Notes: generated by a model from the sequence alone, not told the origin. A stretch of DNA of 64,000 nucleotides from Glycocaulis sp. (GCA_022565665.1 JAIUMI010000007.1:1-64000), one strand, 5' to 3'. Shown: positions 19,108-29,056, counted from the first letter of the stretch. Program-made: numbers and translations.

Positions 19108-20928
19108 CTATTCGACCGTTACGGACTTGGCCAGATTGCGCGGCTGATCGACATCGGTGCCCTTGTAGACCGCCACATGATAGGCAAGCAACTGTATGGC
19201 GGCCGCGATCAGTAGCGGGCTGGTCAGCCGCCCTGCGGCGGGCAGTGTGATCAGGCGGTCCGCTTCCCCCTTCAATGCCTTGGCCCCTTCCGGATCGGTG
19301 ATCGCGATGACATGGGCGCCGCGGCTAGCGACCTGCTGGATGGAGGAGCGCGTCTTGTCGAACAGGGCATCGTGCGGCGCAATGACAATGACCGGCACAC
19401 CTTCCTCCACAAGAGCGATCGGGCCGTGTTTGAGCTCGCCTGCGGCATAGCCCTCGGCGTGGATATAGCTGATTTCCTTCAGCTTCAGCGCCGCCTCCAG
19501 CGCCATCGGGTAATACTGGTTGCGCCCCAGATAGAGCACGGTCGGATGAGCGGCGATCTCGTGGGCAAGGGTCTCGATGGCGTCTTCGGTTTCCAGCGCG
19601 CGTACCATCTGGCCCGGCGCGGAGAGCAGGGAGGCGACATGGCCGGCTTCTTCTGCCCGGTCCAGCGCGCCGCGTTGCCGCCCTGCCAGTATGGCCAGAC
19701 ACGCCAGCGCCGAAAGCTGACAGGTAAAGGCCTTGGTGGACGCCACGCCGATCTCCGGTCCGGCAAGGGTCGGGACCACAAGCGAGGCTTCGCGCGCCAT
19801 GGTGGAATGGGGTGTGTTGACCAGTGCGAGCGTGGGCAGACCCGCCTTCGCGCACAGGCGCAGCGCTTCGAGCGTATCGGCCGTCTCCCCCGACTGGGAG
19901 ATGAACAGCGCCATATCCCCTTTCAGGAAGGCCGGATCGCGATAGCGAAATTCCGAGGCGATATCGACCGCCACCGGTAGTCCTGCAAGGGCTTCGAACC
20001 AGTAGCGGGCGATTTCGCCGGCATAGGCCGCGGTTCCGCAGCCTACGATCAGCAGGCGCGACACGCCGGAAAAATCCAGCCCCTCAATGGCACGTACGCC
20101 GTTATCAAACGTGTCGGCATAGTGGGAGATGGTGCGGCCGATCACTTCGGGCTGTTCATGGATTTCCTTTTCCATGAAATGGCGGTGATTGCCCTTCTCG
20201 GCCAGCACGTGGCTGGTCTCGGCGGGTACGGCAGGCCGGTCGGCGGGCTTGCCGGACCGGTCCAGCACGCTCACATTTCCGGCGCGGATCACGGCCATAT
20301 CCCCGTCTTCCAGGAAGAGGATGCGCCGGGCGTGCCCGGACAGGGCCAGCGGGTCGGAGCCCAGATAGGCTTCGCTGTCCCCCAGACCGGCGACCAGAGG
20401 TGCACCCTTGCGTGCCCCGAGGATCAGGCCGGGCTCGCCTTCTACCATCACGCCCAGCGCGAATGCGCCCTCAAGGCGCGGCAGGACGGCCGCAAGGGCC
20501 TTTTCCGGCGTGCCTTCTGCCTCCAGCGCAAGGTCAATGAGATGGGCCACAACCTCGGTATCGGTCTGGCTGGTGAACTGGCGTCCGGCGGCGATGAGTT
20601 CCTCACGCAACGGTTTGAAGTTCTCGATAATGCCGTTGTGCACGACGAGCACCCGCCCGGCCTGATGGGGGTGGGCATTGGCATCGTTGGCAGCGCCGTG
20701 CGTGGCCCAGCGCGTATGGCCGATGGCCGTGACCCCGCCCAGCCCTTCGCGCACCAGCCCGGCCAGCGCGGCCACCTTGCCGGCGGCGCGCAGCCTGTGC
20801 AGTGCGCCGTCGCGCGTCAGAACCGCCATGCCGGCGGAGTCATAGCCGCGATATTCAAGCCTGCGCAGGCCGTCGAGAATGAAGGTTTCTGCCGCGTCAT
20901 GGCCTACCACGCCTACAATGCCGCACAT
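19108..20928 (-). CDS. glmS: Glutamine-fructose-6-phosphate aminotransferase (isomerizing)
   Basis: Makes glucosamine-6-phosphate from fructose-6-phosphate and glutamine, the first step toward UDP-GlcNAc for peptidoglycan and lipid A. 606 residues, standard. MCGIVGVVG gives the N-terminal nucleophile Cys of the glutamine amidotransferase domain (1-230). Two SIS domains follow, with SQSGETADTLEAL and STKAFTCQ, and the C-terminus DQPRNLAKSVTVE is canonical. It is the first gene of the glmS-galU-ugd unit, divergent from lptD. I see no glmS ribozyme upstream, as expected for a proteobacterium. Confidence 0.95.
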   Translation of the reverse strand: MCGIVGVVGHDAAETFILDGLRRLEYRGYDSAGMAVLTRDGALHRLRAAGKVAALAGLVREGLGGVTAIGHTRWATHGAANDANAHPHQAGRVLVVHNGIIENFKPLREELIAAGRQFTSQTDTEVVAHLIDLALEAEGTPEKALAAVLPRLEGAFALGVMVEGEPGLILGARKGAPLVAGLGDSEAYLGSDPLALSGHARRILFLEDGDMAVIRAGNVSVLDRSGKPADRPAVPAETSHVLAEKGNHRHFMEKEIHEQPEVIGRTISHYADTFDNGVRAIEGLDFSGVSRLLIVGCGTAAYAGEIARYWFEALAGLPVAVDIASEFRYRDPAFLKGDMALFISQSGETADTLEALRLCAKAGLPTLALVNTPHSTMAREASLVVPTLAGPEIGVASTKAFTCQLSALACLAILAGRQRGALDRAEEAGHVASLLSAPGQMVRALETEDAIETLAHEIAAHPTVLYLGRNQYYPMALEAALKLKEISYIHAEGYAAGELKHGPIALVEEGVPVIVIAPHDALFDKTRSSIQQVASRGAHVIAITDPEGAKALKGEADRLITLPAAGRLTSPLLIAAAIQLLAYHVAVYKGTDVDQPRNLAKSVTVE

Positions 20929-21127
20929 GCCTGTTGGCTCCGCTGTCTGCTCTGCTCCGGCCGGTTAGTGGCAGGCGCAGGCAGGACACGCAAGCGCCAT
21001 GCCGATCACGCTTGGTCAGCTTTTGTGACAGCGCCGGTTATGGCGCAGCCGCGCCGATGGACGCCCCCAGCGCGATAGGCTAGGACTTCAATGGTTAAGC
21101 GAGGGGTCAGATCGGAGCGGGACAGGC

Positions 21128-23308
21128 ATGAAGCTGCCGTTCACGACAGCTTGCGCGGCAGCCGCGCTGTTATGGGGGATGGGTGAACCCGTGCTCGCGC
21201 AGGGCGATGGGCGCAGCGATGATCCCGTCTATATCGATGCAGCCGATATCGAGCAGGACCGCGAGAACGCGGTCCTCTACGCACGCGGCAATGTGCAGAT
21301 GCAGTCCGGCGACCGCCTGCTCTTTGCCGACGAGGTGGAGTACCGCACGGAGGAAGGCCGGGTCATTGCGCGCGGAAATGTGCGCCTGCATGACGGGGCA
21401 GGGTCGGCCCAGACCGCTGACGAGATCGAACTGGCCAATAACTGGACAGAGGGCATAGCGACCGGCTTTGCGATGCTGCTGGAAAGCAATGGACGCGCGG
21501 CCTCCGCCTATGCGGTGCGCCGTCCCACGGGCGTGGTGAACCTGATCCGGGCCTATTACACGGCGTGCAATCTCTGCGAGGACGGCTCGCGCCGTCCGAC
21601 CTGGCGCATCGCCGCGAGCGAGGTGACGCAGGACCCTGAGTCGGAGATGATCTATTATCGCGACGCCCGGCTGGAAGTGCTGGGTGCGCCGATTATCTAT
21701 TCGCCGGCCTTTGCCCATGCCGACCCGTCCGCGCCGCGCAAATCGGGCTTCCTGATCCCGTCCGTCGATCTCTCGAACCGGCTGGGTTTCTCCTACCAGC
21801 AGCCCTATTACTGGGCGATATCCCCCCATCATGATGTGGTGATCGCCCCGAAATACATGGCCAATTACAATCCGATCGTGCGCTTCGATTACCGGCGGCG
21901 CTTCTGGTCTGGTGAAATGCGCCTGCGGGGCAGTTTCACCAACGAGACCGAGTTCGACCGCGATGGCCGGTTCGGTGACCAGGAATGGCGCGGCCATCTC
22001 ATGGCCAGCGGCGGGTTTGACATCACGCGTGACTGGCGCTGGGGCTTCAACATCCAGCAGGTCAGTGATCCGCTCTATCTCAACCGCTACGGCCTGTTGG
22101 GCGAGATGGACCGGCGCTCGACGCTGGGCCGCCTCAACCGGCGCCGCATCCTGCCGAGCGAGGCCTTCGTGCTGGGCCGCACGGACCGGTATTTCTTCAA
22201 CGCCTCGACCATCCGCTTCCAGTCCCTGCGGCGCAATGTAAGCGACTCCACCCTGCCCTTCATCGCGCCGATGGTGGAAGCAGAATACCGCGTGCCGCTG
22301 CCGGCCTGGGCAGGCAATTTCAATCTGAAAGGGTCCGGCGTCTGGTTCACCCGCGATATCGGCGAGGACTATGCCCGCGCGACCGGCCAGATCGACTGGT
22401 CGAGAGCCTTCACCCTGCCTGGCGGGGTCAGGGCCATACCCTTCGCCACCGCTCGCGGCGATCTTTACCGCTATACCGTCACCAGCGGCGGCAATACCGA
22501 GACGATCGAGTTTGACCGCTCCTTGGCCAGCGCGGGGATGGATATTTCTTGGCCGTTCGTGCGGCCTGGGGCCTGGGGCGATATCGTGCTGGCCCCGCGC
22601 GTGCAGCTGGTCGCGTCCACCGGCGTTGATGCCGACGCGATTGCGCCGGGTGAGGATAGCGTGGGGCTGGAGCTGAACGCGACCAACCTGTTCGCCCGCA
22701 ACCGTTCCAACGGCTACGATATCTGGGAGGAGGGCACGCGCGTGAATGCCGGTCTGACAGCCAGCTTTCACACCGCCACGCCCGTTCTGCCGGATGTCAC
22801 CGCCTTTGCCGGGCGCAGCTACCGTATTGCGGGCGATGCCTCGTTCGGGCCGGGTTCCGGCCTTGACGCTGAAGAGTCCGACTGGGTGGCCAATCTCGAC
22901 GTGAATTTCGGTGACATGTTCACGATGGGTACGCAGGCGCGCCTCGACAGCGTTACTGGCGAAACCAACCGGGTGGACTTTTACTCCACGGTGGCCGCCT
23001 GGCGTGTCACTGCCAGCGTGACCTACTCGCTAGTGGACGATGTCAGCGTGGTCAGCCCGGTGCGCGAATCCATGACCGTTCGCGGCAGCCTGCAGCTGGC
23101 GGACAACTGGTATGTCGGCTATCGCGGCACGCGCGATCTGGGCCGCGGCGTCACCCGGCGTCAGGATCTGAGCCTCATCTATCGTGATGAATGCACCGAT
23201 GTGCGCATCGTCTACGACGCGCGCGACTTCGATATCGGAAATCTGGGTGAATCCCGCGCGATCTCGATCCGCGTGACCCTGTTCACGCTCGGCTCGATAA
23301 CGGACTAG
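21128..23308 (+). CDS. lptD: LPS-assembly outer-membrane protein LptD
   Basis: The outer-membrane barrel that, with LptE, inserts LPS into the outer leaflet. 726 residues with a signal peptide (cleavage likely after VLA near 24), an OstA/LptA-like N-terminal jellyroll (about 35-150: VLYARGNVQM, GRVIARGNVRL), then the barrel domain. Cys pairs in TACNLCEDG and a C-terminal Cys in DECTDV match the known disulfide pattern. GGGACAG before the ATG is an acceptable ribosome-binding site. In many alphaproteobacteria lptD sits with surA/pdxA; here it stands alone, convergent with the phosphohexomutase gene. Confidence 0.9.
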   Translation: MKLPFTTACAAAALLWGMGEPVLAQGDGRSDDPVYIDAADIEQDRENAVLYARGNVQMQSGDRLLFADEVEYRTEEGRVIARGNVRLHDGAGSAQTADEIELANNWTEGIATGFAMLLESNGRAASAYAVRRPTGVVNLIRAYYTACNLCEDGSRRPTWRIAASEVTQDPESEMIYYRDARLEVLGAPIIYSPAFAHADPSAPRKSGFLIPSVDLSNRLGFSYQQPYYWAISPHHDVVIAPKYMANYNPIVRFDYRRRFWSGEMRLRGSFTNETEFDRDGRFGDQEWRGHLMASGGFDITRDWRWGFNIQQVSDPLYLNRYGLLGEMDRRSTLGRLNRRRILPSEAFVLGRTDRYFFNASTIRFQSLRRNVSDSTLPFIAPMVEAEYRVPLPAWAGNFNLKGSGVWFTRDIGEDYARATGQIDWSRAFTLPGGVRAIPFATARGDLYRYTVTSGGNTETIEFDRSLASAGMDISWPFVRPGAWGDIVLAPRVQLVASTGVDADAIAPGEDSVGLELNATNLFARNRSNGYDIWEEGTRVNAGLTASFHTATPVLPDVTAFAGRSYRIAGDASFGPGSGLDAEESDWVANLDVNFGDMFTMGTQARLDSVTGETNRVDFYSTVAAWRVTASVTYSLVDDVSVVSPVRESMTVRGSLQLADNWYVGYRGTRDLGRGVTRRQDLSLIYRDECTDVRIVYDARDFDIGNLGESRAISIRVTLFTLGSITD

Positions 23309-23323
23309 GCTGCTACAGCCTAG
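23305..23323. terminator. Bidirectional hairpin holding both stop codons
   Basis: Arms CTAGGCTG (23305-23312) and CAGCCTAG (23316-23323) with a 3-base loop. The TAG of lptD lies in the left arm and the stop of the opposing phosphohexomutase gene in the right arm. There is no clear T-tract. Confidence 0.5.
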
Positions 23324-24846
23324 ATCTCCTGATCGAAGCTGCCGACTTCCGGATGGCTTGAAAGCTCGTCCTTGATGGCGCGAAAAATAGCGCGCACATC
23401 ATCCGTCGACGACAGGCTTTCCACCACCACAACCAGGTTGGGTGTGTTGGAAGAAGCCCGGATCAGGCCCCACGCCCCGTCCGCGAAGGTAAAGCGCACG
23501 CCATTGACCGTGTTGATATCGGCAATCTCACGCCCGGCGACCTTTTCGCCCGCCTCCTTCTTCGCGTTGAAATTCGCGATGATGCGGTCAACGACGTCGT
23601 ACTTCACCTCGTCCGGGCAGGAGGGCGACATGGTGGGCGAGCCATAGCTGACCGGCAGGTCGCGTTTGAGATCGGCCATGGACTTGTCCGGGTTGCCGTC
23701 CAGCATGGCAATGACACAGCGCGCTGCTGTCAGCCCGCAATCATAGCCCTTCCCGACAGGCGGCTGCAGGAAGAAATGGCCGGACTTCTCAAAACCGGCC
23801 AGGGCCCCCAGATGGTGAGAGCGGCGCTTGATGTAGGAATGGCCGGTCTTGAAGTAATCGGTCGTCGCGCCGTTTTCTTTCAGCACCGGATCAGTCGCAT
23901 AGAGTCCGGTCGATTTCACGTCGACGACGAAGGTTGCGTTCCTGTGGCGGGCCGATAGATCACGGGCGAGCATCAGCCCCACCTTGTCGGCGAAAATCTC
24001 GTCACCCTCATTATCGACCACGCCGCAGCGGTCTCCGTCGCCATCAAAGGCAAGGCCGACATCGGCCTTGTGCTCGCGCACGGCTTCGGCCAGCGCGTGC
24101 AGCATCTTCATGTCTTCCGGGTTCGGATTATAGCGCGGGAAGGTGTGATCCAGCTCGCAATCCAGCGGCACCACCTCCACACCCATCGCCTCCAGCGCGT
24201 CCTGCGCAAACGCGCCAGCCGTACCATTGCCGCAGGCAGCGACCACTTTGAGTTTGCGGGTGGCCCGGAAGTCCCCAACAAGATCGGCGATATAGCGCTC
24301 ACGCACGCCATGCTCGCGGACATAGCCGCCGCCCGGACGGGCCTTGCCAAGGCCGTCCAGTACGATGGCTTTAAGACGGCTCATCTCGTCCGGGCCAAAG
24401 GTCAGCGGGCGCTCCACGCCCATCTTCACACCGGTCCAGCCGTTCGAGTTATGGCTGGCCGTGACCATGGCAACGGCGGGCACATCGAGGTCAAACTGGG
24501 CGAAATAGGCCATCGGCGAAAGCGCAAGGCCGATATCGTGCACCGTGATCCCGGCCTGCATCAGGCCCACTTCCAGCGCCTGCTTCACCGAGAGGGAATA
24601 GCTGCGGAAATCATGGCCGGTGACGATAAGGGGCGGCACGGACAGCTCGTGCATCAGCGTGCCGAGGCCCAGCCCTAGCGCCTGCACACCATAAAGATTG
24701 AGCTCGGGCGCCTTGTCGGAACCGGGATGGCCGAACCACCAGCGCGCATCATACTCGCGAAAGCCTGTTGGCTTTATCAGGGCCTGTGTCTCGAAATCCC
24801 AGCTATTGGGTTTGAGGTCTGCGCGCGGGCGGAAGCTGTCGGTCAT
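23320..24846 (-). CDS. Phosphomannomutase/phosphoglucomutase
   Basis: Interconverts hexose-6-phosphate and hexose-1-phosphate, feeding GDP-mannose and UDP-glucose synthesis. 508 residues. The phosphoserine loop is MVTASHNSNGWTGVKMG, the Mg site is FDGDGDRCG, and the sugar-binding loop is FEKSGHFF; the C-terminal phosphate-binding domain ends the protein. I chose the ATG at 24846 (MTDSFRP); the frame extends upstream to 24891 with a less likely leader. It follows kdsD by 83 bases on the same strand. Confidence 0.9.
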   Translation of the reverse strand: MTDSFRPRADLKPNSWDFETQALIKPTGFREYDARWWFGHPGSDKAPELNLYGVQALGLGLGTLMHELSVPPLIVTGHDFRSYSLSVKQALEVGLMQAGITVHDIGLALSPMAYFAQFDLDVPAVAMVTASHNSNGWTGVKMGVERPLTFGPDEMSRLKAIVLDGLGKARPGGGYVREHGVRERYIADLVGDFRATRKLKVVAACGNGTAGAFAQDALEAMGVEVVPLDCELDHTFPRYNPNPEDMKMLHALAEAVREHKADVGLAFDGDGDRCGVVDNEGDEIFADKVGLMLARDLSARHRNATFVVDVKSTGLYATDPVLKENGATTDYFKTGHSYIKRRSHHLGALAGFEKSGHFFLQPPVGKGYDCGLTAARCVIAMLDGNPDKSMADLKRDLPVSYGSPTMSPSCPDEVKYDVVDRIIANFNAKKEAGEKVAGREIADINTVNGVRFTFADGAWGLIRASSNTPNLVVVVESLSSTDDVRAIFRAIKDELSSHPEVGSFDQEI

Positions 24847-24929
24847 CAGGAATACCCGTTCTGATAAGGTCGGTGACGCGGCAGGAAACATTCCCGCCCG
24901 GCGGAATCAAGCGTTATCAGGCCCGAGCC

Positions 24930-25931
24930 CTAGCTCAGCCCGGCCCGCAGAAGGTCGTGGATATGGAGAATGCCGAGCGGCTTGCTGGCCTCGTCGCAGA
25001 CAAACAGGGCGAGGATCTTGCGTTCTCCGGCTGTCATCTGGCGCAGCGCATCGGCGGCCAGCGCGTCCGGCCCGATCGTGATGGGCGAGGGCGTCATGAC
25101 CGATTCCACCGTGCGCGCGGTCAGGTCTGCGGCCATGTGGCGGCGCAGATCTCCGTCCGTGATGATGCCGTTGAGCGCTCCGGCCGGGCTCGTGACGCCG
25201 ATACAGCCAAACCCCTTGGCGCTGATCGTGATCAGGGCCTCGGCCATCAGCGTGCCTTCGCTGGCCAGCGGCGCGTCGGTGTGCATCAGGTCACGGGCCT
25301 TGAGGAAAGCCGCGCCCAGCGTGCCGCCGGGATGGAAGGTGGCAAAATCGGCTGCGGTAAAGCCGCGCGCCTCGATCAGGGCCACGGCCAGCGCATCGCC
25401 ATAGGCCATCATCAAGGTGGTGGAGGTGGTCGGCGCGCGCGTCTCGCCTGCCGCCTCGGGCGCATTGGGGATGAGCAGTACATGGTCGGCGGCCTTGGCC
25501 AGCGCACTGTCCCTGCCTGCGGTCAGCGCGATCAGCGGCACGCCGAAACGGCGGCAATAGGCGGTCAGATCACCCAGCTCGCGCGTCTCGCCGGATTTGG
25601 ACAGCGCCAGCACCGCGTCGCCTGCCGTGATCATGCCGAGATCACCATGGCTCGCTTCAGACGGGTGGACATACTGGGCCGGGGTGCCCGTGGAAGCGAG
25701 CGTGGCTGCGATCTTGCGCGCCACATGGCCGGATTTGCCGACTCCTGCGCAGATGAGCCGGCCCTTCAGCGTGGCCAGGACCGACACCACAGCGACCGCG
25801 CTTTCATCCAGCGATGCTTCCAGCTGCTGCAGCCCGTCGCGCTCGATCTTCAGCGTGCGGCGCATGGCCTCCAGCAGACGGCCGGTATCCAGACGGGCCG
25901 TTTGGCGCACGAGGCGGTCAGTGTCGGACAT
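24930..25931 (-). CDS. kdsD: Arabinose-5-phosphate isomerase (SIS and tandem CBS)
   Basis: Converts ribulose-5-phosphate to arabinose-5-phosphate, the precursor of Kdo in LPS. 333 residues: SIS domain (about 45-190) with CAGVGKSGHVARK, EASHGDLGMI and SKSGETREL, then FHPGGTLG and two CBS domains (about 215-333) ending HIHDLLRAGLS. All family signatures are present. It lies upstream of the phosphohexomutase gene and in a stretch of LPS/sugar genes. Confidence 0.93.
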   Translation of the reverse strand: MSDTDRLVRQTARLDTGRLLEAMRRTLKIERDGLQQLEASLDESAVAVVSVLATLKGRLICAGVGKSGHVARKIAATLASTGTPAQYVHPSEASHGDLGMITAGDAVLALSKSGETRELGDLTAYCRRFGVPLIALTAGRDSALAKAADHVLLIPNAPEAAGETRAPTTSTTLMMAYGDALAVALIEARGFTAADFATFHPGGTLGAAFLKARDLMHTDAPLASEGTLMAEALITISAKGFGCIGVTSPAGALNGIITDGDLRRHMAADLTARTVESVMTPSPITIGPDALAADALRQMTAGERKILALFVCDEASKPLGILHIHDLLRAGLS

Positions 25932-26025
25932 GGGGAACGCTCATTCTGGCCGCGCGCGGGAGTTTGGCGCGCCTTGAGCGCTTTAGCAGTGAGCGGACGG
26001 GTTTTCCACCCGTCAGAGCGGCAGG

Positions 26026-26253
26026 TCAGAGCACGTGGCCACCCAGATGCGGCGCAACGAAGGCGATGAACCGGTCCAGCGTTTCCTGGGTCTCGGTCTC
26101 GATAATGCGCACCTGCTCATCCAGCCCCGGCTCGCTCATATAGAACATGCACTCGCTGGTGCGGGCGGCCAGTTCCTCGGTGAAGCTGGCAACCAGCCTG
26201 TCGAGCAATGCGGCCTCGTCTCCATTGGCCGGGGTCACGGTCTTGCGGATCAT
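26026..26253 (-). CDS. Small conserved-looking protein, unrecognised
   Basis: A 75-residue ORF starting at ATG 26253 (MIRKTVTPANGDEAALLDRL); the open frame reaches 26373 but the extra N-terminal part is Arg-rich and unlikely. Acidic and helical, with no membrane segment. It lies 94 bases upstream of kdsD on the same strand and may be co-transcribed. The 260 bases between it and gpmA must hold divergent promoters, but I could not pick out hexamers with confidence. Confidence 0.5.
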   Translation of the reverse strand: MIRKTVTPANGDEAALLDRLVASFTEELAARTSECMFYMSEPGLDEQVRIIETETQETLDRFIAFVAPHLGGHVL

Positions 26254-26513
26254 GCCGGCGTCCCCCCTCGCTTCTCGTGTCTGCCTCGTCTGCAGCGCGC
26301 TTTTCTTGCGCGGCCGCCAGACATTGCCTGTCTTTTGGCCGCACACTTTGCGCCTGGGTGCCCGACCATGCAAGCCGCAGGCCGGGTCCGTCCTGCTTAC
26401 TTTGCGTTAAGGTGTGGCATTTGTGCCGGTGAACCGGGCTTGCCGGTGGCCAAACCCGCCCGGCCACGCTATGCGCTGCTGACAGTCCGTGCCCATCATG
26501 CCAAGGAGCGCCG

Positions 26514-27239
26514 ATGACCCGCCTTGTTCTAACCCGTCATGGCCAGAGCCAGTGGAATCTGGAAAACCGGTTTACCGGCTGGGTGGATGTCAATCTCACC
26601 GAACGCGGCGAGGGCGAAGCGCGCAGGGGCGGGGAGCTGATGAAGGCGGAAGGCTTTGCGCCCGATATCGTCTTCACCAGCTATCTCAAACGCGCCATCC
26701 GCACGGTCTGGCTGGGGCTGGAGGCGATGGACCGGGTGTGGACGCCGGTGATCAATGACTGGCGGCTAAATGAACGCCATTACGGCGCGCTGACGGGTCT
26801 GAACAAGGCCGAGACAGTAGCGGCCCACGGCGAGGATCAGGTGCTGGTCTGGCGGCGCTCCTTTGATGTGCCGCCGCCCCCGCTTGACCCCTCTGACGAA
26901 CGTCACCCCTCACACGACCCGCGCTATGCCGGGCTTGATCCCGCGCTCCTGCCCGCCACGGAAAGCCTGAAAGAGACACTTGTAAGGGTGCAGCCCTGCT
27001 TTGATACGCACATTGCGCCGCGCCTGAAGGGCGGGGAGAGCGTGCTGATTTCCGCCCATGGCAATTCGCTGCGCGCGCTGGTCAAGATCCTGTTTGACGT
27101 CAGTGATGGCGATATCCTCAAAGTCGAAGTACCGACCGGCAATCCGCTGCTGATCGAGCTCGATGGCCTGACGCCCGTATCGGCGCGTTATCTCGATGAA
27201 GCCCGCGCCGAAGCCCTGCCCCCATGTCCGGCGCGCTGA
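26514..27239 (+). CDS. gpmA: 2,3-bisphosphoglycerate-dependent phosphoglycerate mutase
   Basis: Glycolytic/gluconeogenic enzyme interconverting 3- and 2-phosphoglycerate through a phosphohistidine. 241 residues, normal length. The catalytic motif is [10 protein letters not shown] (His9), followed by [24 protein letters not shown] and the second active-site His in [20 protein letters not shown] precedes the ATG. Its last 16 bases overlap the start of the ribD-like gene in another frame, so the two are co-transcribed. Confidence 0.93.
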   Translation: MTRLVLTRHGQSQWNLENRFTGWVDVNLTERGEGEARRGGELMKAEGFAPDIVFTSYLKRAIRTVWLGLEAMDRVWTPVINDWRLNERHYGALTGLNKAETVAAHGEDQVLVWRRSFDVPPPPLDPSDERHPSHDPRYAGLDPALLPATESLKETLVRVQPCFDTHIAPRLKGGESVLISAHGNSLRALVKILFDVSDGDILKVEVPTGNPLLIELDGLTPVSARYLDEARAEALPPCPAR

Positions 27240-27811
27240 CAGCCAATGATCTGCGCCTGATGGATGTGGCGCTGGCTCGCGCCTTTTCCGGGCTTGGTAC
27301 TACCGCGCCGAATCCGTCTGTCGGTTGCGTTATCGCCAAAGAAGGCCGGGTGATTGCGACCGCTGTGACCGCGCCGGGGGGGCGTCCCCATGCCGAAGCG
27401 CAGGCGCTGGAGACGGCTGGAGAGGCCGCGCGCGGCGCAGATGTCTATGTCACGCTGGAGCCCTGCTCCCATCACGGCCACACCCCGCCTTGCGCAGAAG
27501 CGCTCATCAAGGCGGGCGTGGCGCGCGTATTCATAGCCTGCACAGATCCTGATGCGCGTGTCTCCGGGCGCGGCGTGGCCATGCTGCGCGAAGCCGGGAT
27601 CGAGGTGATCGAAGATGTGCGCCGGAAAGAGGGTGAGGCCGTCAATGCCGGCTTCTTTACCCGTGTGCGCACCGGCCTGCCGCTGGTCCTGCAGGATCGC
27701 CGCCCGGGCCTGTTCGATGCCGATCTCGTTCCCGGTCCCCATGAGAGCCTCGATGCCGCCCTCCAGCGTCTGGGGCGTGAGGGCATGACGCGGGTGCGGC
27801 TGGCGCTCTAA
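27224..27811 (+). CDS. ribD: RibD-like deaminase lacking most of the reductase domain
   Basis: The N-terminal domain is a clear RibD pyrimidine deaminase (second step of riboflavin synthesis): [10 protein letters not shown] near 28, zinc ligands in HAEAQAL and [13 protein letters not shown]. Full RibD is about 360 residues with a C-terminal NADPH reductase; here the protein is 195 residues. After [14 protein letters not shown], where the reductase should begin, only about 40 residues remain. Their end, [18 protein letters not shown], resembles the late reductase segment, so an internal deletion is likely. The reductase step must come from another gene or the strain lacks it. The gene overlaps gpmA at its start, and its stop overlaps the convergent glycosyltransferase stop. 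Confidence 0.8.
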   Translation: MSGALTANDLRLMDVALARAFSGLGTTAPNPSVGCVIAKEGRVIATAVTAPGGRPHAEAQALETAGEAARGADVYVTLEPCSHHGHTPPCAEALIKAGVARVFIACTDPDARVSGRGVAMLREAGIEVIEDVRRKEGEAVNAGFFTRVRTGLPLVLQDRRPGLFDADLVPGPHESLDAALQRLGREGMTRVRLAL

Positions 27812-28896
27812 CCCCGCCGCCTGAGCCGCCTCAGCCGCCGCCAGAAGCGCTTGCGCTCCGGGCGGGGCTGGGGCTTCAGATTAGCCACGAACTGCTCCGT
27901 ACAGGCCCTCCAGGAGTTCTTTTCGGCAAAGGCGCGTGCATCTTCGCGGCTGATCTCCAGCGCTTTCAGGCAGGCCTCTTTCAGGTCGTCCGAGATCACG
28001 CCGGCGTTGGAGCCGGGAATGATGTCCTTCGGGCCGGGCGCGATAAAGGCCGCCACCGGCGTGCCGCAGGCCATGGCCTCCAGGATGACAAGGCCGAACG
28101 TGTCGGTGAAGCTGGGGAAGACGAACACATCGGCGTCGGCAAAATGCTGCGCCAGCTCGTCGCCGGACTTGCCGCCGGTAAAGTGCACATTCCGGTACTT
28201 GCGTTTCAGCTCTTCCAGCTGTGGGCCCGGTCCGACCACGATCTTGGAGCCGGGAAGATCGAGATCAAGGAAGGCCTCGATATTCTTCTCCACCGCCACC
28301 CGGCCGACATAGGCGAAAACCGGTTTGGGCAGATCCTTGTAAACCCCGCCATCAATCCCGCGCTTCGAGGGGTGGAACTGCTCGGTATCGACGCCGCGCG
28401 ACCAGGGCGAGAGATTGTTGAAGCCGCGCTTTTCCAGCGTCTGGCGGACCGTTTCAGTCGCGACCATGATGCCGTTACCGGCATTGTGGAAACGGCGCAT
28501 GAAGGCATAGCCCGCCGCGAGCGGAATGAAGGGGAAGCGGGCGTGCACATATTCGGGGAACTGGGTGTGGTAGCTTGTCGTGAAAGGCAGCTTCCAGTTC
28601 AGGCAGATGCGCCGCGCGACATGGCCCAGCGTGCCTTCTGTGGAGATGTGGATGGCTTCCGGCTCGAACGCCTTGAAGCGTGCTTCGAGATCTTCGCGCG
28701 CGCCAAGCGCCAGCTTGATATCGGGATAGGTGGGCAGGGGGATGGTCCTGAAGCCGAGCCCCGGATGGATGATCTCCACCTCATGGCCCATGGCCCGGCA
28801 CTCATCCACCGTACGCGCCAGCGTGCGCACCACACCGTTCACCTGGGGCTCCCAGGCATCGGTAACCAGCAGTATGCGCAAGGGCGTATTGTCCAT
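27808..28896 (-). CDS. Glycosyltransferase family 4 protein (MgtA/SqdX-like)
   Basis: A 362-residue retaining GT-B glycosyltransferase. The N-terminal acceptor domain opens with LRILLVTDAWEPQVNGVVRT and has TSYHTQFPEYV, typical of the diacylglycerol/mannolipid branch. The C-terminal donor domain has GRVAVEKNIEAFL and the EX7E region DTFGLVILEAMACGTPVAAF near 275-295. The extreme C-terminus is strongly basic ([16 protein letters not shown]), which suggests membrane contact. The likely product is a glycolipid or LPS-linked sugar; the acceptor is unknown. It is convergent with the ribD-like gene (4-base stop overlap) and divergent from putA. Confidence 0.8.
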   Translation of the reverse strand: MDNTPLRILLVTDAWEPQVNGVVRTLARTVDECRAMGHEVEIIHPGLGFRTIPLPTYPDIKLALGAREDLEARFKAFEPEAIHISTEGTLGHVARRICLNWKLPFTTSYHTQFPEYVHARFPFIPLAAGYAFMRRFHNAGNGIMVATETVRQTLEKRGFNNLSPWSRGVDTEQFHPSKRGIDGGVYKDLPKPVFAYVGRVAVEKNIEAFLDLDLPGSKIVVGPGPQLEELKRKYRNVHFTGGKSGDELAQHFADADVFVFPSFTDTFGLVILEAMACGTPVAAFIAPGPKDIIPGSNAGVISDDLKEACLKALEISREDARAFAEKNSWRACTEQFVANLKPQPRPERKRFWRRLRRLRRRG

Positions 28897-29056
28897 CTTC
28901 CACTCCGGATTGCGGGGCAGGGCAGGCCGATAAAGCCGTGCCTCTTAGCGCGTTTTTCCCCGATAGCGAAGGGCAGCAGTGCTCCCGCCTTGCCCGGACG
29001 CGTCCGATATGGCCAATGTCCCTGTGCTGTATCGAGCCTTCACATGGAGACTGCTC

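Noticed and set aside
21170-22771. Long open frame opposite lptD
   Set aside because: High GC makes long antisense frames common; lptD on the other strand has a signal peptide and family motifs, this frame has none.
24873-26069. Long plus-strand frame opposite kdsD
   Set aside because: kdsD shows full SIS and CBS motifs; the opposite frame has none.
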